DNA of 37,612 bases from Chloroflexota bacterium (GCA_013698095.1 JACCVQ010000013.1:1-37612), one strand, 5' to 3'. Positions 16,713 through 27,148 are shown, counted from the stretch's first letter. The notes: generated by a model not told the origin, from the letters alone. Translations and numbers: made by a program.

Positions 16713-18695
16713 GTGAACGATCGCCGAATCGCCGCGTACGGATCATGGGCGTCGCCGTTCCCGATCGAGCTCCTGACGCGCGGCGCCGTCACCTTCGGCG
16801 AGGTCGGGGCGGCCGATGGGCGGCGCTGGTGGCTCGAGGGCCGGGCCGAAGAGGGCGGGCGCCAGGTCCTCGTTCGGCGCGAAGCCGACGGTGAGACGAC
16901 CCGCCTGACGCCGGAAGGGTTCAACGCTCGCTGCCGGGTCCACGAGTACGGCGGAGGCGCCTACCTGCTCGACGGCGAGCTCGTGGTCGTGTCCGACTTC
17001 ACGACCGGGCGCCTCCACCGGATCACGGCGCCCGGCGCCCTCGAGCCGCTGACGCCAGATGGGCGGGCGTGGCGGTTCGCCGACCTGAGCGTGGATCGAG
17101 CCCGCAACCGCCTCATCGCGATCCGCGAGGACCACGAACCCGACACGCTCGCCCGCCACGGCGAGGCCGAGAACGCGGTCGTCGCGATCGACCTCGCTGA
17201 CGGCTCGGTCACGGTCCTTGCCGACGGCTCCGACTTCTTCTCGGCTCCGCGACTCTCCCCGGACGGTTCGCAGCTTGCCTGGCTGCGCTGGAGCCACCCG
17301 AACCTGCCGTGGGACGGGACGGAGCTCGTCCTCGCCGACCTCGGCGCTGACGGCCGGCCGACCAATGAGCGGGTCGGGGCGGGCAGCCCGGCCGACTGGA
17401 TCGCCCAGCCGCGCTGGTCTCCGGCCGGCGTCCTCCATTTCGTGGCCGAGCCCGACGGCTGGATGAACCTGTTCCGGCTCGCCCCCGACGGGACCGTGGA
17501 GCGGGCGAGTGCGCCGCTCGAGTCCGAATTCGCGTTCCCCGACTGGGTGTTCGGGCTGTCCAACTACGCAATCGCCGCCGACGGCACGATCGTCGCCGTC
17601 GGCCGAAGCGCCGGTCGCGACCGGCTCTATCGGATCGGGACCGACGGGTCGCTGGCGCCGTTCGAGCTGCCGTTCACCGAGATGTCCTACGTCGCGATCG
17701 ACGGCGCGACGGCCGTCTTCCGGGCGGCCGCCCCGGATCGCCCGTGGGCGATCGTTGAGCTCGACCTCGGCACCGGCAGCACGACGGAGCTTCAGCGCTC
17801 GACCAGGAGCGAGCTTGACCCCGCGGACGTGTCCGTCGGCCGGCTCGTCGAGTTTCCGACCGACGGCGACCGGACGGCGTTCGGGATCGCGTACCTGCCC
17901 CACAACCGGACGTTCAGAGGTCCGGACGGCAACTCCCCGCCCCTGGTCGTCACGAGCCATGGCGGCCCGACTGCCCAGGCCTCCACCGCATTCGCCGTCC
18001 TCGTCCAGCTGTTCACGAGCCGTGGCTTCGCCGTCCTCGACGTCGACTACGGCGGCTCGACCGGCTACGGCCGCGACTACCGCAAGCGCCTCGAGGGCGA
18101 ATGGGGCGTCGTCGATCTCGCAGATTGCGTCGCCGGCGCCCGGTGGATGGCCAATCGGGGTCTCGTCGCCGGCGACCAGCTGACGATCCGCGGCGGGAGC
18201 GCCAGCGGCTACACGACCCTGTGCGGCGTGACGTTCAGCGACGCGTTCTCGGCCGGCACGAGCTACTTCGGGATCGGCGACCTCGAGACGTTCCTGGCCG
18301 AGACCCACAAATTCGAGTCGCGCTACCTCGATCGCCTGATCGGACCGTATCCCGAGCGCAAGGACCTCTATCATGACCGCTCGCCGCTGAACTTCGCCGA
18401 GCGCATCTGGTGCCCGGTCCTGATCCTCCAGGGCGCCGAGGACCGGGTCGTGCCGCCGGCCCAGGCCGAGCAGATCGTCGATGCCCTGTGGGAGCGTCAA
18501 CTGCCCCACGCCTACATCCTCTACCCGGGCGAAGACCACGGCTTCCGGAGCGCGGCCAACATCATCCGCTCGTTCGAGGCGGAGCTGTCGTTCTACGGCC
18601 AGGTCTACGGGTTCAGCCCGGCCGACGCGATCGAGCCGATCGAGGTGAAGTTTCTCGGCGACGGCGCCGTCAGGTCCGGAACCAGGGCCTTTTGA
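16713..18695 (+). CDS. S9-family prolyl-oligopeptidase-like serine peptidase
   Basis: A 660-aa cytoplasmic protein without a signal peptide. Residues 1 to about 380 form a beta-propeller-like region with repeats such as DFFSAPRLSPDGSQLAWLRW. The C-terminal alpha/beta hydrolase has the nucleophile motif RGGSASGYTT with Ser496, an acid in GAEDRVVPP (Asp577) and a histidine in GEDHGFR (His609). The usual motif in this subgroup is GGSAGG; here the first glycine after Ala is serine. Family members cleave short peptides or acyl-peptides. The GTG start at 16713 lies 28 bp after ahcY and may be the operon's last metabolic gene. Confidence 0.9.
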   Translation: MNDRRIAAYGSWASPFPIELLTRGAVTFGEVGAADGRRWWLEGRAEEGGRQVLVRREADGETTRLTPEGFNARCRVHEYGGGAYLLDGELVVVSDFTTGRLHRITAPGALEPLTPDGRAWRFADLSVDRARNRLIAIREDHEPDTLARHGEAENAVVAIDLADGSVTVLADGSDFFSAPRLSPDGSQLAWLRWSHPNLPWDGTELVLADLGADGRPTNERVGAGSPADWIAQPRWSPAGVLHFVAEPDGWMNLFRLAPDGTVERASAPLESEFAFPDWVFGLSNYAIAADGTIVAVGRSAGRDRLYRIGTDGSLAPFELPFTEMSYVAIDGATAVFRAAAPDRPWAIVELDLGTGSTTELQRSTRSELDPADVSVGRLVEFPTDGDRTAFGIAYLPHNRTFRGPDGNSPPLVVTSHGGPTAQASTAFAVLVQLFTSRGFAVLDVDYGGSTGYGRDYRKRLEGEWGVVDLADCVAGARWMANRGLVAGDQLTIRGGSASGYTTLCGVTFSDAFSAGTSYFGIGDLETFLAETHKFESRYLDRLIGPYPERKDLYHDRSPLNFAERIWCPVLILQGAEDRVVPPAQAEQIVDALWERQLPHAYILYPGEDHGFRSAANIIRSFEAELSFYGQVYGFSPADAIEPIEVKFLGDGAVRSGTRAF

Positions 18696-18714
18696 TCGCC
18701 GACTCGGCGCGGCC

Positions 18715-19188
18715 ATGAGGGCCGCCTTCGGCTTCGTGTTCGCCATTTTGGTCGTGTTCGGCGGTTGTTACAGCGGTCCCGATGCCAGCGACTTTGTAGC
18801 CATCCTCGATGAGCTCCAAGTGCCGGCGGGTTGGAAGGCAGCCATGGACCAGGTGCGAGGTCCTGACCAGCAGGACCGCTGCGATCCCGTCATCACGAAA
18901 ACGATGTGCCCTGGCGCGAGTCGCTCGTTCCTGATTTCGGCGAACCCGAGTGAGGCGTACGCCCAGGCCAGGTCGGTCGTTGACACTGCGGGATTTACGG
19001 TGACGGAGGAGTTCGGGCCGGCGTGTGATCGGACCGATGGCCCGGCTTGTCAACTCTTCGCGACGCGCGATGACGTTCGAGTCCGGATCTCGGTGTTCCG
19101 ATCAGCTGCGGAGGCGGGTCTCGACGGCGTTGGGCCCGGCGGCTCCGCGGCCGTGATCACAGTGGAACGGTCGATCAGCGCTGGTTAG
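18715..19188 (+). CDS. Predicted lipoprotein of unknown function
   Basis: A 157-aa protein with a short signal (residues 2-17) ending in a lipobox-like FGGC with Cys18. The mature part has four cysteines (RCDPV, TMCPG, PACDR, PACQL), which could form two disulfides outside the membrane. I do not recognise a family. Its base composition looks less G+C-rich than the flanking genes, so recent acquisition or weaker constraint is possible. It begins 19 bp after the S9 peptidase stop, and its own stop overlaps the kynU stop on the opposite strand (19185-19188). Confidence 0.7.
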   Translation: MRAAFGFVFAILVVFGGCYSGPDASDFVAILDELQVPAGWKAAMDQVRGPDQQDRCDPVITKTMCPGASRSFLISANPSEAYAQARSVVDTAGFTVTEEFGPACDRTDGPACQLFATRDDVRVRISVFRSAAEAGLDGVGPGGSAAVITVERSISAG

Positions 19189-20444
19189 ACACTAGCTTGG
19201 GATGCGGTCTCCGGGCCGTCCGCGAGGTCGGCGAGGACCGCCAGCCCGCGGGCAACATCCGTGAATGATGTCGTCAGCGGGGACAGCCCGAGCCGGATCG
19301 AGTCCGGCGCCCGGAAGTCGGGCACGACGCCGGCTGCGATCAGCTGGCGTGTCAGCTCGCGGGCGTTTCGGCGCCGGACGGACACGTGGGACCCCCGCCG
19401 GGCGCTCTCGCGCGGGCTCCCGAGCGTGAACCCGCGCGGCTCCAGCCACGCGTCGTGGAGCGCGATCGCGTACTCGGTCAAGGCGACGCCCTTCGCCCGG
19501 ATCGCCTCGATGCCGGCCTCGGCGGACAAGCGGATGCCCTCCTCGGCCGCCGCCAGGCCGAGGATCCCCGGCGTCCCGGTCAGCCAGCCGGCGATCCCGT
19601 CGGCCGGCCGGAAGCGCTGGCCCATCTCGAACTGGTCGGCCTGGCCGAACCAGCCCTGGATCGGATTCCGGAGCGTCGTCTGGAGGTCGCGCCGGATATA
19701 GAGCCAGGCGGGCGCGCCCGGGCCGCCGTTCAGGTACTTGTAGGTGCAGCCGACGGCGAGATCGACGCCGTGCCGGGCCAGCCCGACCGGCAGCGCGCCG
19801 GCCGAATGCGACAGGTCCCACAGCACGAGGGCGCCGGCGGCGTGGGCGAGGTCGGTGATCGCCGCGAGGTCGGCGATCGCCGCCGATCGGTAGTTGACGT
19901 GGCTCAGTGTCACGAGCGCGACGTCCCCGGCGTGGTCTGCCAGGGCCGCCTCGACATCGGCCACCGTCGGCCCGTCGATCGGGTCGGGGTCGAGCCACGC
20001 CACCTGGCGATCGCGATCGCGGGCGAGGCCCTCCAAGACGTAGCGATCGGTCGGGAAGTTGGCGCTATCGGTGATGATGAACCGACGATCAGGCAGCGCG
20101 TCGAGGGCGGCGCTTGCCAGGCGGAAGAAGTTCACGGTGGTCGAGTCGCAGATCGCGACCTCGTCGGGCTCGGCCCCGAGGAGCTCCGTGCCGAGCAGAT
20201 CGCCGACCCTGAGCGGCGCGGCGAGCCATTCGTCCCAGCTCCGGATCAGGCGACCTGCCCACTCCTCGGCGGCCACCCGGGCGAGCCGCTCGAGGGCGGC
20301 CAGCGGCGGTCGGCCGAGCGAGTTGCCGTCGAGGTAGACGAGTTTCGGATCCGGGATCACGAAGCGGTGGCGGTAGCCGGCGAGGGGGTCGTCGGCGTCG
20401 AGCGCCGCAGGATCCATGCTCGCCAGGTCGACGTCGAGGGTCAC
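19185..20444 (-). CDS. kynU: Kynureninase
   Basis: A 419-aa PLP-dependent enzyme that cleaves kynurenine to anthranilate and alanine, or 3-hydroxykynurenine to 3-hydroxyanthranilate. Visible are [12 protein letters not shown] near residue 36, NFPTDRY near 129, [12 protein letters not shown] with PLP-binding Asp210, the Schiff-base lysine in [15 protein letters not shown] (Lys236), and the PLP-phosphate/aromatic region NPIQGWFGQ near 258. The GTG start at 20444 is supported by TAGACT ending 6 nt upstream (leaderless). No other kynurenine-pathway gene is in the window, so the role could be tryptophan catabolism or NAD synthesis. It is divergent from metK. Confidence 0.93.
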   Translation of the reverse strand: MTLDVDLASMDPAALDADDPLAGYRHRFVIPDPKLVYLDGNSLGRPPLAALERLARVAAEEWAGRLIRSWDEWLAAPLRVGDLLGTELLGAEPDEVAICDSTTVNFFRLASAALDALPDRRFIITDSANFPTDRYVLEGLARDRDRQVAWLDPDPIDGPTVADVEAALADHAGDVALVTLSHVNYRSAAIADLAAITDLAHAAGALVLWDLSHSAGALPVGLARHGVDLAVGCTYKYLNGGPGAPAWLYIRRDLQTTLRNPIQGWFGQADQFEMGQRFRPADGIAGWLTGTPGILGLAAAEEGIRLSAEAGIEAIRAKGVALTEYAIALHDAWLEPRGFTLGSPRESARRGSHVSVRRRNARELTRQLIAAGVVPDFRAPDSIRLGLSPLTTSFTDVARGLAVLADLADGPETASQASV

Positions 20445-20450
20445 CCGCGG

Positions 20451-20456
20451 AGTCTA
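20451..20456 (-). promoter_or_regulatory. -10 hexamer of a probable leaderless kynU promoter
   Basis: On the minus strand TAGACT ends 6 nt before the GTG start at 20444, leaving no space for a Shine-Dalgarno. Confidence 0.5.
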
Positions 20457-20480
20457 GTCGGGGAGCCACGCAGCGACCGC

Positions 20481-20490
20481 GTGCTACGCT
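20481..20490 (+). promoter_or_regulatory. Extended -10 promoter element of metK
   Basis: GTGCTACGCT contains an extended -10 (TG, one base, TACGCT at 20485-20490), 26 bp before the metK ATG. No SAM riboswitch fits in the remaining leader. Confidence 0.4.
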
Positions 20491-20516
20491 CGGCGGGAAC
20501 GACCGCAGAGGGAACC

Positions 20517-21740
<1,224 letters not shown>

Positions 21741-21910
21741 GCCTGCTCCTTGGCCGGGCTCGCGGCTCGATGCTGAGAGCCCTACACTTGTCGAGTCCCC
21801 GATGCTGGCGACCGCAGGCGGTCTCCCCCCACCGCTGGCAACTGAACCGGTCGGGGACATCAGCCCGCGCCGGCATCGACCGTCGCGGCGCGATGCCCGT
21901 GTCATGCGCA

Positions 21911-22107
21911 CTCGGCCCGGCGGTCAGCAGCTCCTCAGCATGCTCATCGACGTTCGCAACGAGGATCTCGTGGCGATGACGAAGCTCGTCGAGGCCGGCG
22001 CCGTCCGGCCGGTGATCGATCGGACCTACCGGCTGGCCGAGGTACCTGATGCAATCCGCTATCTCGAGACGATGCGTGCCCGTGGCAAGGTCGTCGTCAC
22101 GATCTGA
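21911..22107 (+). pseudogene. C-terminal remnant of a zinc-type (MDR) alcohol dehydrogenase
   Basis: An open frame from 21802 ends at 22107, but only about its last 60 codons look like protein: GGQQLLSMLIDVRNEDL, then EAGAVRPVIDRTYRLAEVP and GKVVVTI. This is the canonical C-terminus of the medium-chain dehydrogenase/reductase family. Nothing upstream supplies the catalytic or NADPH-binding domain, so I infer a 5'-deleted gene. The preceding 170 bp are not recognisable. A -10-like TACACT (21783-21788) precedes the ATG at 21802, so a short fusion peptide could still be expressed, which is the alternative reading. Confidence 0.6.
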
Positions 22108-22192
22108 GGGAGGCGGTTCGAGGCGTGCGAGTCCCTCAAGTCGCTGGCCTGGCGATGGGGGGGCCACCGCGTTGGTCGCGTCCTCTCCGGCG

Positions 22193-22672
22193 CTAAACCC
22201 CGGCAAACGCTCGAACGCCGGCCTCCACGGCCCGCTGATCCTGCGCCGAGTCGCCGCCGCTGACCCCGACCGCGCCGACCAGCACCCCGTCGACCTCAAG
22301 TGGCATGCCGCCGGCGAAGATGATCGTTCGGCCACCGGCGACCGTGTGATAGCCGAAGAACTCTGTCCCGGGCTGAGTGATCGGCGGCAGGTCGCCAGTC
22401 GGCATCCGGTTCACGAGCGCCGTGAACGCCTTGTCGCGGGCGAGCGTGATCCCGACCAGATCGGCCGCGTCCATCCGCTCGAATGCGACGAGTTGGTCTC
22501 CGGAATCGACTACCGCGCACGACATCGCCACCTGCATCGCCCGGGCCTCTCCCTGAACCGCCGTGATGACGGCCCGGGCCGCAGCGAGGGTCAGCCCGGC
22601 GGCCTGCGACGCTGTCGGACCACGCCACGAATCCACGTTGTCGAGACGACCTGCGCCCGGGACATCAGCCAC
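22193..22672 (-). CDS. GlcG/HbpS family heme-binding-like protein
   Basis: A 159-aa protein of the GlcG/HbpS (DUF336) family: GLTLAAARAVITAVQGEA near residue 26, VAMSCAVVDSGDQLVAFERMD near 50, LARDKAFTALVNRM near 78, and the glycine-rich C-terminal GGMPLEVDGVLVGAVGVSGG. HbpS of Streptomyces binds heme and senses redox stress; most members are uncharacterised. It has no signal peptide. The start overlaps the potC-like stop by 8 bp, making it the last gene of the polyamine-type ABC operon. That arrangement suggests a linked but unexplained role. Confidence 0.85.
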   Translation of the reverse strand: MADVPGAGRLDNVDSWRGPTASQAAGLTLAAARAVITAVQGEARAMQVAMSCAVVDSGDQLVAFERMDAADLVGITLARDKAFTALVNRMPTGDLPPITQPGTEFFGYHTVAGGRTIIFAGGMPLEVDGVLVGAVGVSGGDSAQDQRAVEAGVRAFAGV

Positions 22673-23642
22673 CCTGCGACTCGGTCACGATCCCCGCCAC
22701 GCCACCGCTGTTGCGCGCGCCGACGCGACGGGCATTGCGCGACAGGACGAACTGACCAACGAGCAGGAGCGTGAGCGTCACGAGAAGTATGATCGCGGCG
22801 ACCGCGTTGGTGGCTGGGGTCACGCCCTTTCGGATCGAGCTGAAGACGTACAGCGGGATCGTCGACGTACCGCGGCCGTTCAGGAACGTCGTGATCAGGT
22901 AGTCGTCGAACGCGAAGGTGAACGACAGCAGGAAGCCGGCCACCACGGCGGGCAGGAGCTGCGGAAAGGTGATCTGCCAGAACGTCCGCCAGGGCGTGCC
23001 GAAGAGGTCGTAGCTGGCCTCGACCATCGTTCGGTCCATGCTCGACAGGCGTGCCCGCACGAGCAGCAGGACCAGGCTGATGTTGAACAGCGCGAGCGCG
23101 CTCACGATCGTGTGATAGCCGAACCCGATCTCCGGGCCGCCGGTCATCCCCTGGACGATGCCGCCGCGCCCGATCGTGGTCGCGAAGAAGATCAGGGTCG
23201 CCAGCGCGATGACCAGCTCGGGGACGATGACGCTGACGTAGGTGATGGCGTCGAAGGGGACGCGGAACCAGCGCGGCGCCCGTTGGATCCCCAGCGCGGC
23301 CATCGTGCCGATGATCGTCGCGATGATCGCGGTGGCGAGCCCGACGATGACGCTGTTCAGGAAGTAGCGCTGGATCTGCCGGTCGTTGAGCACGTGCTCG
23401 TACCAGCGCAGCCCGAACCCGTCCCAGTCGGTCACCCGATCCGCCGTGTTGAAGCTGAAGACCACGACCACCACGATCGGCAGGTAGAGGAAGGCCAGGG
23501 TAAGCGCAGTGTGGGCCCGCAGCCAGACCTCGACGAGGGCCCCCGACCTGTTGATCGAGGGTCTTGCCCGGCCGCCAAGCGACCTGGGCGCGGCGAGTGA
23601 AACGGCTGGACTGGACGGGGCTGGCAGCGAGTGGTCGCTCAC
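22665..23642 (-). CDS. potC: Polyamine-type ABC transporter permease, PotC-like
   Basis: A 325-aa inner-membrane permease with about six helices, starting with LTLAFLYLPIVVVVVFSFN near residue 47. The ABC coupling EAA loop is EASYDLFGTPWRTFWQITFPQLLP near 205 (conserved EA, G and P). FAFDDYLITTFLNG is typical of the PotC group. The first 40 residues are hydrophilic and longer than usual; a later start is possible but none is better supported. The start overlaps the potB stop by 4 bp. Expected role is uptake of spermidine, putrescine or a related cation with PotA, PotB and PotD. Confidence 0.9.
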   Translation of the reverse strand: MSDHSLPAPSSPAVSLAAPRSLGGRARPSINRSGALVEVWLRAHTALTLAFLYLPIVVVVVFSFNTADRVTDWDGFGLRWYEHVLNDRQIQRYFLNSVIVGLATAIIATIIGTMAALGIQRAPRWFRVPFDAITYVSVIVPELVIALATLIFFATTIGRGGIVQGMTGGPEIGFGYHTIVSALALFNISLVLLLVRARLSSMDRTMVEASYDLFGTPWRTFWQITFPQLLPAVVAGFLLSFTFAFDDYLITTFLNGRGTSTIPLYVFSSIRKGVTPATNAVAAIILLVTLTLLLVGQFVLSRNARRVGARNSGGVAGIVTESQGG

Positions 23643-24553
23643 AGCACGCTCACGTCGCGCGTCTGGCGGCCGCGGTTGGTGAACCAGAGGTAGAGCGTGA
23701 TGGTCACCAGCATGATCAGGATGAGGACGGCCGCATAGGCAGCCCCGGCTGGCCAGTTGCGGGCCTCGAGGAAGCGGAGGACGAGGGCGGAGCCGATCGT
23801 GTAGACCTGCCCGTAGCCGAGAATCTCGGGGATCACGTACTCGCCCATCATCGGGATGAACACGAGAATGCTCCCGGTGATGAGGCCCGGCAGGGCGATC
23901 GGCAGCGTCACCTGGCGAAAGGTCGCCCAGCGTCCCGCGCCGAGATCCTTGGATGCCTCGACGAGCGTCCGATCCATCCGCTCGAGCGTCACGTACAGCG
24001 GGAAGACCATGAGCGGCAGGTAACCGTACACGAGCCCGATCAGGACCCCGAACTCCGTGCCGAGGATACGGAACCGCGGCGCGCCGAAAGCATCGCCAAG
24101 GAACCCGGTTATGCCCTCGGGACCCAGGATCAGCAGCCAGGCGTAGGTCCGGATCAGGAAGCTCGTCCAGAACGGGATGACGAGCAGGACCATGAACAGT
24201 GCCTTGCGCTTCCCGGCGCGCGTCGCGATGAAGTAGGCCAGCGGCAGCCCGACGAGCAGGCAGAGGAGGGTGCTGCTGATGGACAGCGTCAGGCTGGTGA
24301 CGAACGGCTCCGAGTTCTCGAGGGCGGCGGCGTAGTTGTCGAAGCTGAATCCGGCGATGTAGCCGCCGGTGGGGGCCCGCGTGCCGAAGCTGAAGACGAA
24401 AATGATCCCGAGCGGAATGACGAGCAGGACGAGGTACCAGGCGGCCGCCGGCAGAACCAGGAGCGCGGCGAGCCAGCCGGCCCTCGAGTGTCCGGCTCGC
24501 GCCGGCCGGGGTGACGCCAGCCGACCCTCGTCGGCTGGCGCGGTGGCGGTCAC
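23639..24553 (-). CDS. potB: Polyamine-type ABC transporter permease, PotB-like
   Basis: A 304-aa inner-membrane permease with about six helices, the first being WLAALLVLPAAAWYLVLLVIP near residue 27 (shown here in part). The EAA loop is EASKDLGAGRWATFRQVTLP near 200, and PMMGEYVIPEILGYG follows, which is characteristic of PotB-type proteins. It pairs with the PotC-like permease, whose start overlaps its stop, and lies 24 bp after the substrate-binding protein gene. The substrate is inferred as a polyamine from family membership only. Confidence 0.9.
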   Translation of the reverse strand: MTATAPADEGRLASPRPARAGHSRAGWLAALLVLPAAAWYLVLLVIPLGIIFVFSFGTRAPTGGYIAGFSFDNYAAALENSEPFVTSLTLSISSTLLCLLVGLPLAYFIATRAGKRKALFMVLLVIPFWTSFLIRTYAWLLILGPEGITGFLGDAFGAPRFRILGTEFGVLIGLVYGYLPLMVFPLYVTLERMDRTLVEASKDLGAGRWATFRQVTLPIALPGLITGSILVFIPMMGEYVIPEILGYGQVYTIGSALVLRFLEARNWPAGAAYAAVLILIMLVTITLYLWFTNRGRQTRDVSVL

Positions 24554-24577
24554 GCCGCGTCCTGCTCGATCAGTGAA

Positions 24578-25834
24578 TCAGCCGCCGATGTTGGCGACGA
24601 ACTCCTCCCAGATCTCGACCCGGAGGGGGTCCGTCGACACGTCCGCCGCGCCTTCGAGCTTGGCGATGACCTCGTCGGCCGGGAACACCCACGGGTCGGC
24701 AAGGATCGCCGGGTCCACGTGCTTCTTCGCTTCGTCGTTCGCGGTCGCGTAGTAGTTGATGTTTGTCTCCGCGCCCTGGATCGCCGGCTCGTGGATGAAG
24801 TTCAGGAAGGCGTAGGCAGCCTCGGGATGAGGCGCGCCTGCGAGAAGGGTCCAGACATCGAGCCAATACAGGGTCCCATCGCCCGGGATGATGTACTCGA
24901 TGTCCTCGGTCTCCTTCTCGGCCTTCAGCTCGTCGAGACCGCCCGTCCAGGTCAGCCCGAGGACGGCTTCGCCCGTGCGGAGCGGGTCCTCGTAGTGATC
25001 GGAGTCGAGGACGAGGACGTTGGGCGCCAGGCCCCGCAGCAGCTCGCGGGCCGCGTTCAGCTCGGTCGGATCGACCGTGTTCAGGGAGTACCCCAGGGCC
25101 TTGAGGGGCGCCGTCATCACGTCACCAGCGGACTTCACGACGACGATCTGGCCCTTGTACTTTGGGGCCACCTCGAAGAACTGCTTCCACGTCGTGATCT
25201 CGTCCTTCACGAACTTGCGCCGGACCGAGATGCCGGTCGTGCCCCAGTCCTTGGCGATGTAGAAGTCGTTGTACTTCGCCTGCGGCCCGGCCGGGTCGAA
25301 GAACTGCTTGAACTGCTGATTGATGTACTGGACGTTCGGGGTCCGGGTGAAGTCGAGCTTCTCGATGAACGCCTGGTCCGCCATCGCCGGCACGAACTCG
25401 CACGTCGGCGAGGCGATGTCGTACAGGCCGGTCGCGCCGCCCTGGAGCCGCGTCAGCAACTCTTCGTTGGACGGGTAGGTGTCATACGTCCAGTCGGCGA
25501 TCTTGTAGCGCTTCTTGAACTCATCGATGTTGGCGGGGTTGATGTAGTCCGCCCAGTTGTACATGAACAGGGCACCCTCGGTCGCGTACGAGGGCGACGG
25601 TGCCGCCACCGATGCGCTGGGAGCGTCGCTGGCCGGCGCGCTGCCCGGCGCGCTGGACGTGGCACCCACCGAGGGGGCAGCCGACGGCGGTGCCGAGCCG
25701 GCTCCACCGGTGCACGCGGCCACGAACGCCGCGATGCTCGTGAATCCCGTGGCCGCCAGGAACCTCCGCCGGGTGATCGCGTTCGCCGACACCCGCCGGA
25801 CGATGGCCTCGATTTCGTGCTCTCGCGATGTCAT
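24578..25834 (-). CDS. potD: Polyamine-type ABC transporter substrate-binding lipoprotein, PotD-like
   Basis: A 418-aa exported protein. The N-terminus has a Tat motif ITRRRFLAATG (residues 20-30) followed by a lipobox FVAAC with Cys41, so it is probably a Tat-exported lipoprotein. A proline/serine/alanine linker precedes the solute-binding domain (LFMYNWADYINPANIDEFKK near 88), with LTWTGGLDELK and GDGTLYWLDVWTLLAGAPHP later. The ATG at 25834 is chosen over the longer open frame because a strong AGGAGGAGAAGGA lies directly upstream. It sits between potA and potB on one transcript. The exact ligand (putrescine, spermidine or other) cannot be told. Confidence 0.92.
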   Translation of the reverse strand: MTSREHEIEAIVRRVSANAITRRRFLAATGFTSIAAFVAACTGGAGSAPPSAAPSVGATSSAPGSAPASDAPSASVAAPSPSYATEGALFMYNWADYINPANIDEFKKRYKIADWTYDTYPSNEELLTRLQGGATGLYDIASPTCEFVPAMADQAFIEKLDFTRTPNVQYINQQFKQFFDPAGPQAKYNDFYIAKDWGTTGISVRRKFVKDEITTWKQFFEVAPKYKGQIVVVKSAGDVMTAPLKALGYSLNTVDPTELNAARELLRGLAPNVLVLDSDHYEDPLRTGEAVLGLTWTGGLDELKAEKETEDIEYIIPGDGTLYWLDVWTLLAGAPHPEAAYAFLNFIHEPAIQGAETNINYYATANDEAKKHVDPAILADPWVFPADEVIAKLEGAADVSTDPLRVEIWEEFVANIGG

Positions 25835-25881
25835 TCCTTCTCCTCCTGGAGCTCGCCGCCGGCGAGCGATGCGCGTCGAAC

Positions 25882-27087
25882 CTAGGCCACGAGGACCAGG
25901 TTCGCCTCCTCTCGCCAGCGCACGACGACCGGATCGCCCGGTCCGAGGCTCTGGCCGATGTTCGCCCCCATGGTGTTCTGGAGGCGGACGATGAGTTCGC
26001 CCGCCTGATCGGTGTGGACGCGGTACTCGGTCTGGTCGCCGAGGTAGGTGCCCTGGTTGATTCGGCCGGCGACGGCCGTCCAGCCCGTCGCAGTCGCTGC
26101 GTCGCCCGCGGCGACCTCGAGGCGTTCCGGGCGGACGACGACCGTGACGGTGTCTCCGATGGCTGGGCTGGCCGAGCGGTCCGTGATCCGGCCATGCAGG
26201 GTCAGGCCTCGCTCGCTCGAGATTGTGACCCGGTCGTCGCCATCCGACGACGCGATCGTCCCGGCGATGAAGTTCGACGACCCGATGAAGTCGGCGACGA
26301 ACCGGTTGCGGGGCTGTTCGTAGAGGTCGCTCGGGCCGCCCATCTGCTGGACCAGCCCGTCGCGCATGACGACGATCACGTCGCTCATCGTGAGGGCCTC
26401 CTCCTGATCGTGGGTCACGTAGACGAAAGTGATCCCGACCTCCTGCTGGAGAGCCTTGAGCTCGAGCTGCATCTCCTTGCGGAGCTTGAGGTCGAGCGCA
26501 CCGAGCGGCTCGTCGAGGAGGAGCACCGTCGGATGATTCACGAGGGCCCGCGCGAGTGCCACACGCTGCTGCTGGCCGCCGGACATCTCCCACGTCCGGC
26601 GCTTGGCATAACCCCCGAGACGGACGAGCTCGAGGGCCTCGCCCACTCGTCGCTGCTCTTCGGCCTTCGCGACCTTGCGCTGGCGGAGGCCATAGCCGAC
26701 GTTCTGGGCGACGTCCATGTGGGGGAACAGGGCGTAGTGCTGGAAGACCGTGTTCACGTTCCGCTGGTACGGCGGGACACCCGCGATCGGCCGCCCGGCC
26801 AGGAGGATCTCGCCCTCGGTCGGCTGCTCGAAGCCGGCGATCATCCGGAGGGTCGTCGTCTTGCCGCAGCCGGAGGGGCCGAGGAGGCTGGTGAACGAGG
26901 ACGCCGGAATCGAGAGGTTCATCCGGTCGACCGCGACCACGTCGCCGAAGCGCTTCGTGACGCCGATCAGCTCCACGTCGGGGTGCGCGTCCGTGGCGGA
27001 ACGAGTGCCGCCCGCGGCGCCCGCGCGAAGACCCGCAGCGGTCGACGGAGTCGGCGAGTTCTCGGCGACGCTTGGGGAAACGGTCAC
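25882..27087 (-). CDS. potA: Polyamine-type ABC transporter ATP-binding protein, PotA-like
   Basis: A 401-aa ATPase of the spermidine/putrescine importer type. It has Walker A GPSGCGKTT (70-78), Q-loop VFQHYALFPHMDV, signature MSGGQQQRVALARAL, Walker B VLLLDEPLGALD, and H-loop YVTHDQEEA. A C-terminal TOBE-like region follows (VVVRPERLEV, GTYLGDQTEYRV). The N-terminal 37 residues before VELIGVTKRFG are low-complexity, so a later start is possible; GTG at 27087 is preceded by GAGGGG. It is the first gene of the operon and has a palindromic site 47 bp upstream. Confidence 0.93.
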   Translation of the reverse strand: MTVSPSVAENSPTPSTAAGLRAGAAGGTRSATDAHPDVELIGVTKRFGDVVAVDRMNLSIPASSFTSLLGPSGCGKTTTLRMIAGFEQPTEGEILLAGRPIAGVPPYQRNVNTVFQHYALFPHMDVAQNVGYGLRQRKVAKAEEQRRVGEALELVRLGGYAKRRTWEMSGGQQQRVALARALVNHPTVLLLDEPLGALDLKLRKEMQLELKALQQEVGITFVYVTHDQEEALTMSDVIVVMRDGLVQQMGGPSDLYEQPRNRFVADFIGSSNFIAGTIASSDGDDRVTISSERGLTLHGRITDRSASPAIGDTVTVVVRPERLEVAAGDAATATGWTAVAGRINQGTYLGDQTEYRVHTDQAGELIVRLQNTMGANIGQSLGPGDPVVVRWREEANLVLVA

Positions 27088-27133
27088 GGGCCCCTCACTG
27101 CGCGGCGGGATGGGTTCGGCAACCGGTGGACGA

Positions 27134-27148
27134 TGTAGCGACGCTACA
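27134..27148. promoter_or_regulatory. 15-bp palindrome upstream of potA (candidate operator)
   Basis: TGTAGCG, one central base, CGCTACA: a perfect 7-1-7 inverted repeat 46 bp upstream of the potA start, in the divergent region with the XRE-cupin gene. It is a candidate operator for the transporter operon. No good potA -35/-10 pair could be assigned. Confidence 0.45.

Noticed and set aside
19386..20516. N-terminal extension of MetK across kynU
   Set aside because: It is antisense to kynU and unlike any MetK N-terminus; ATG at 20517 has a good ribosome-binding site.
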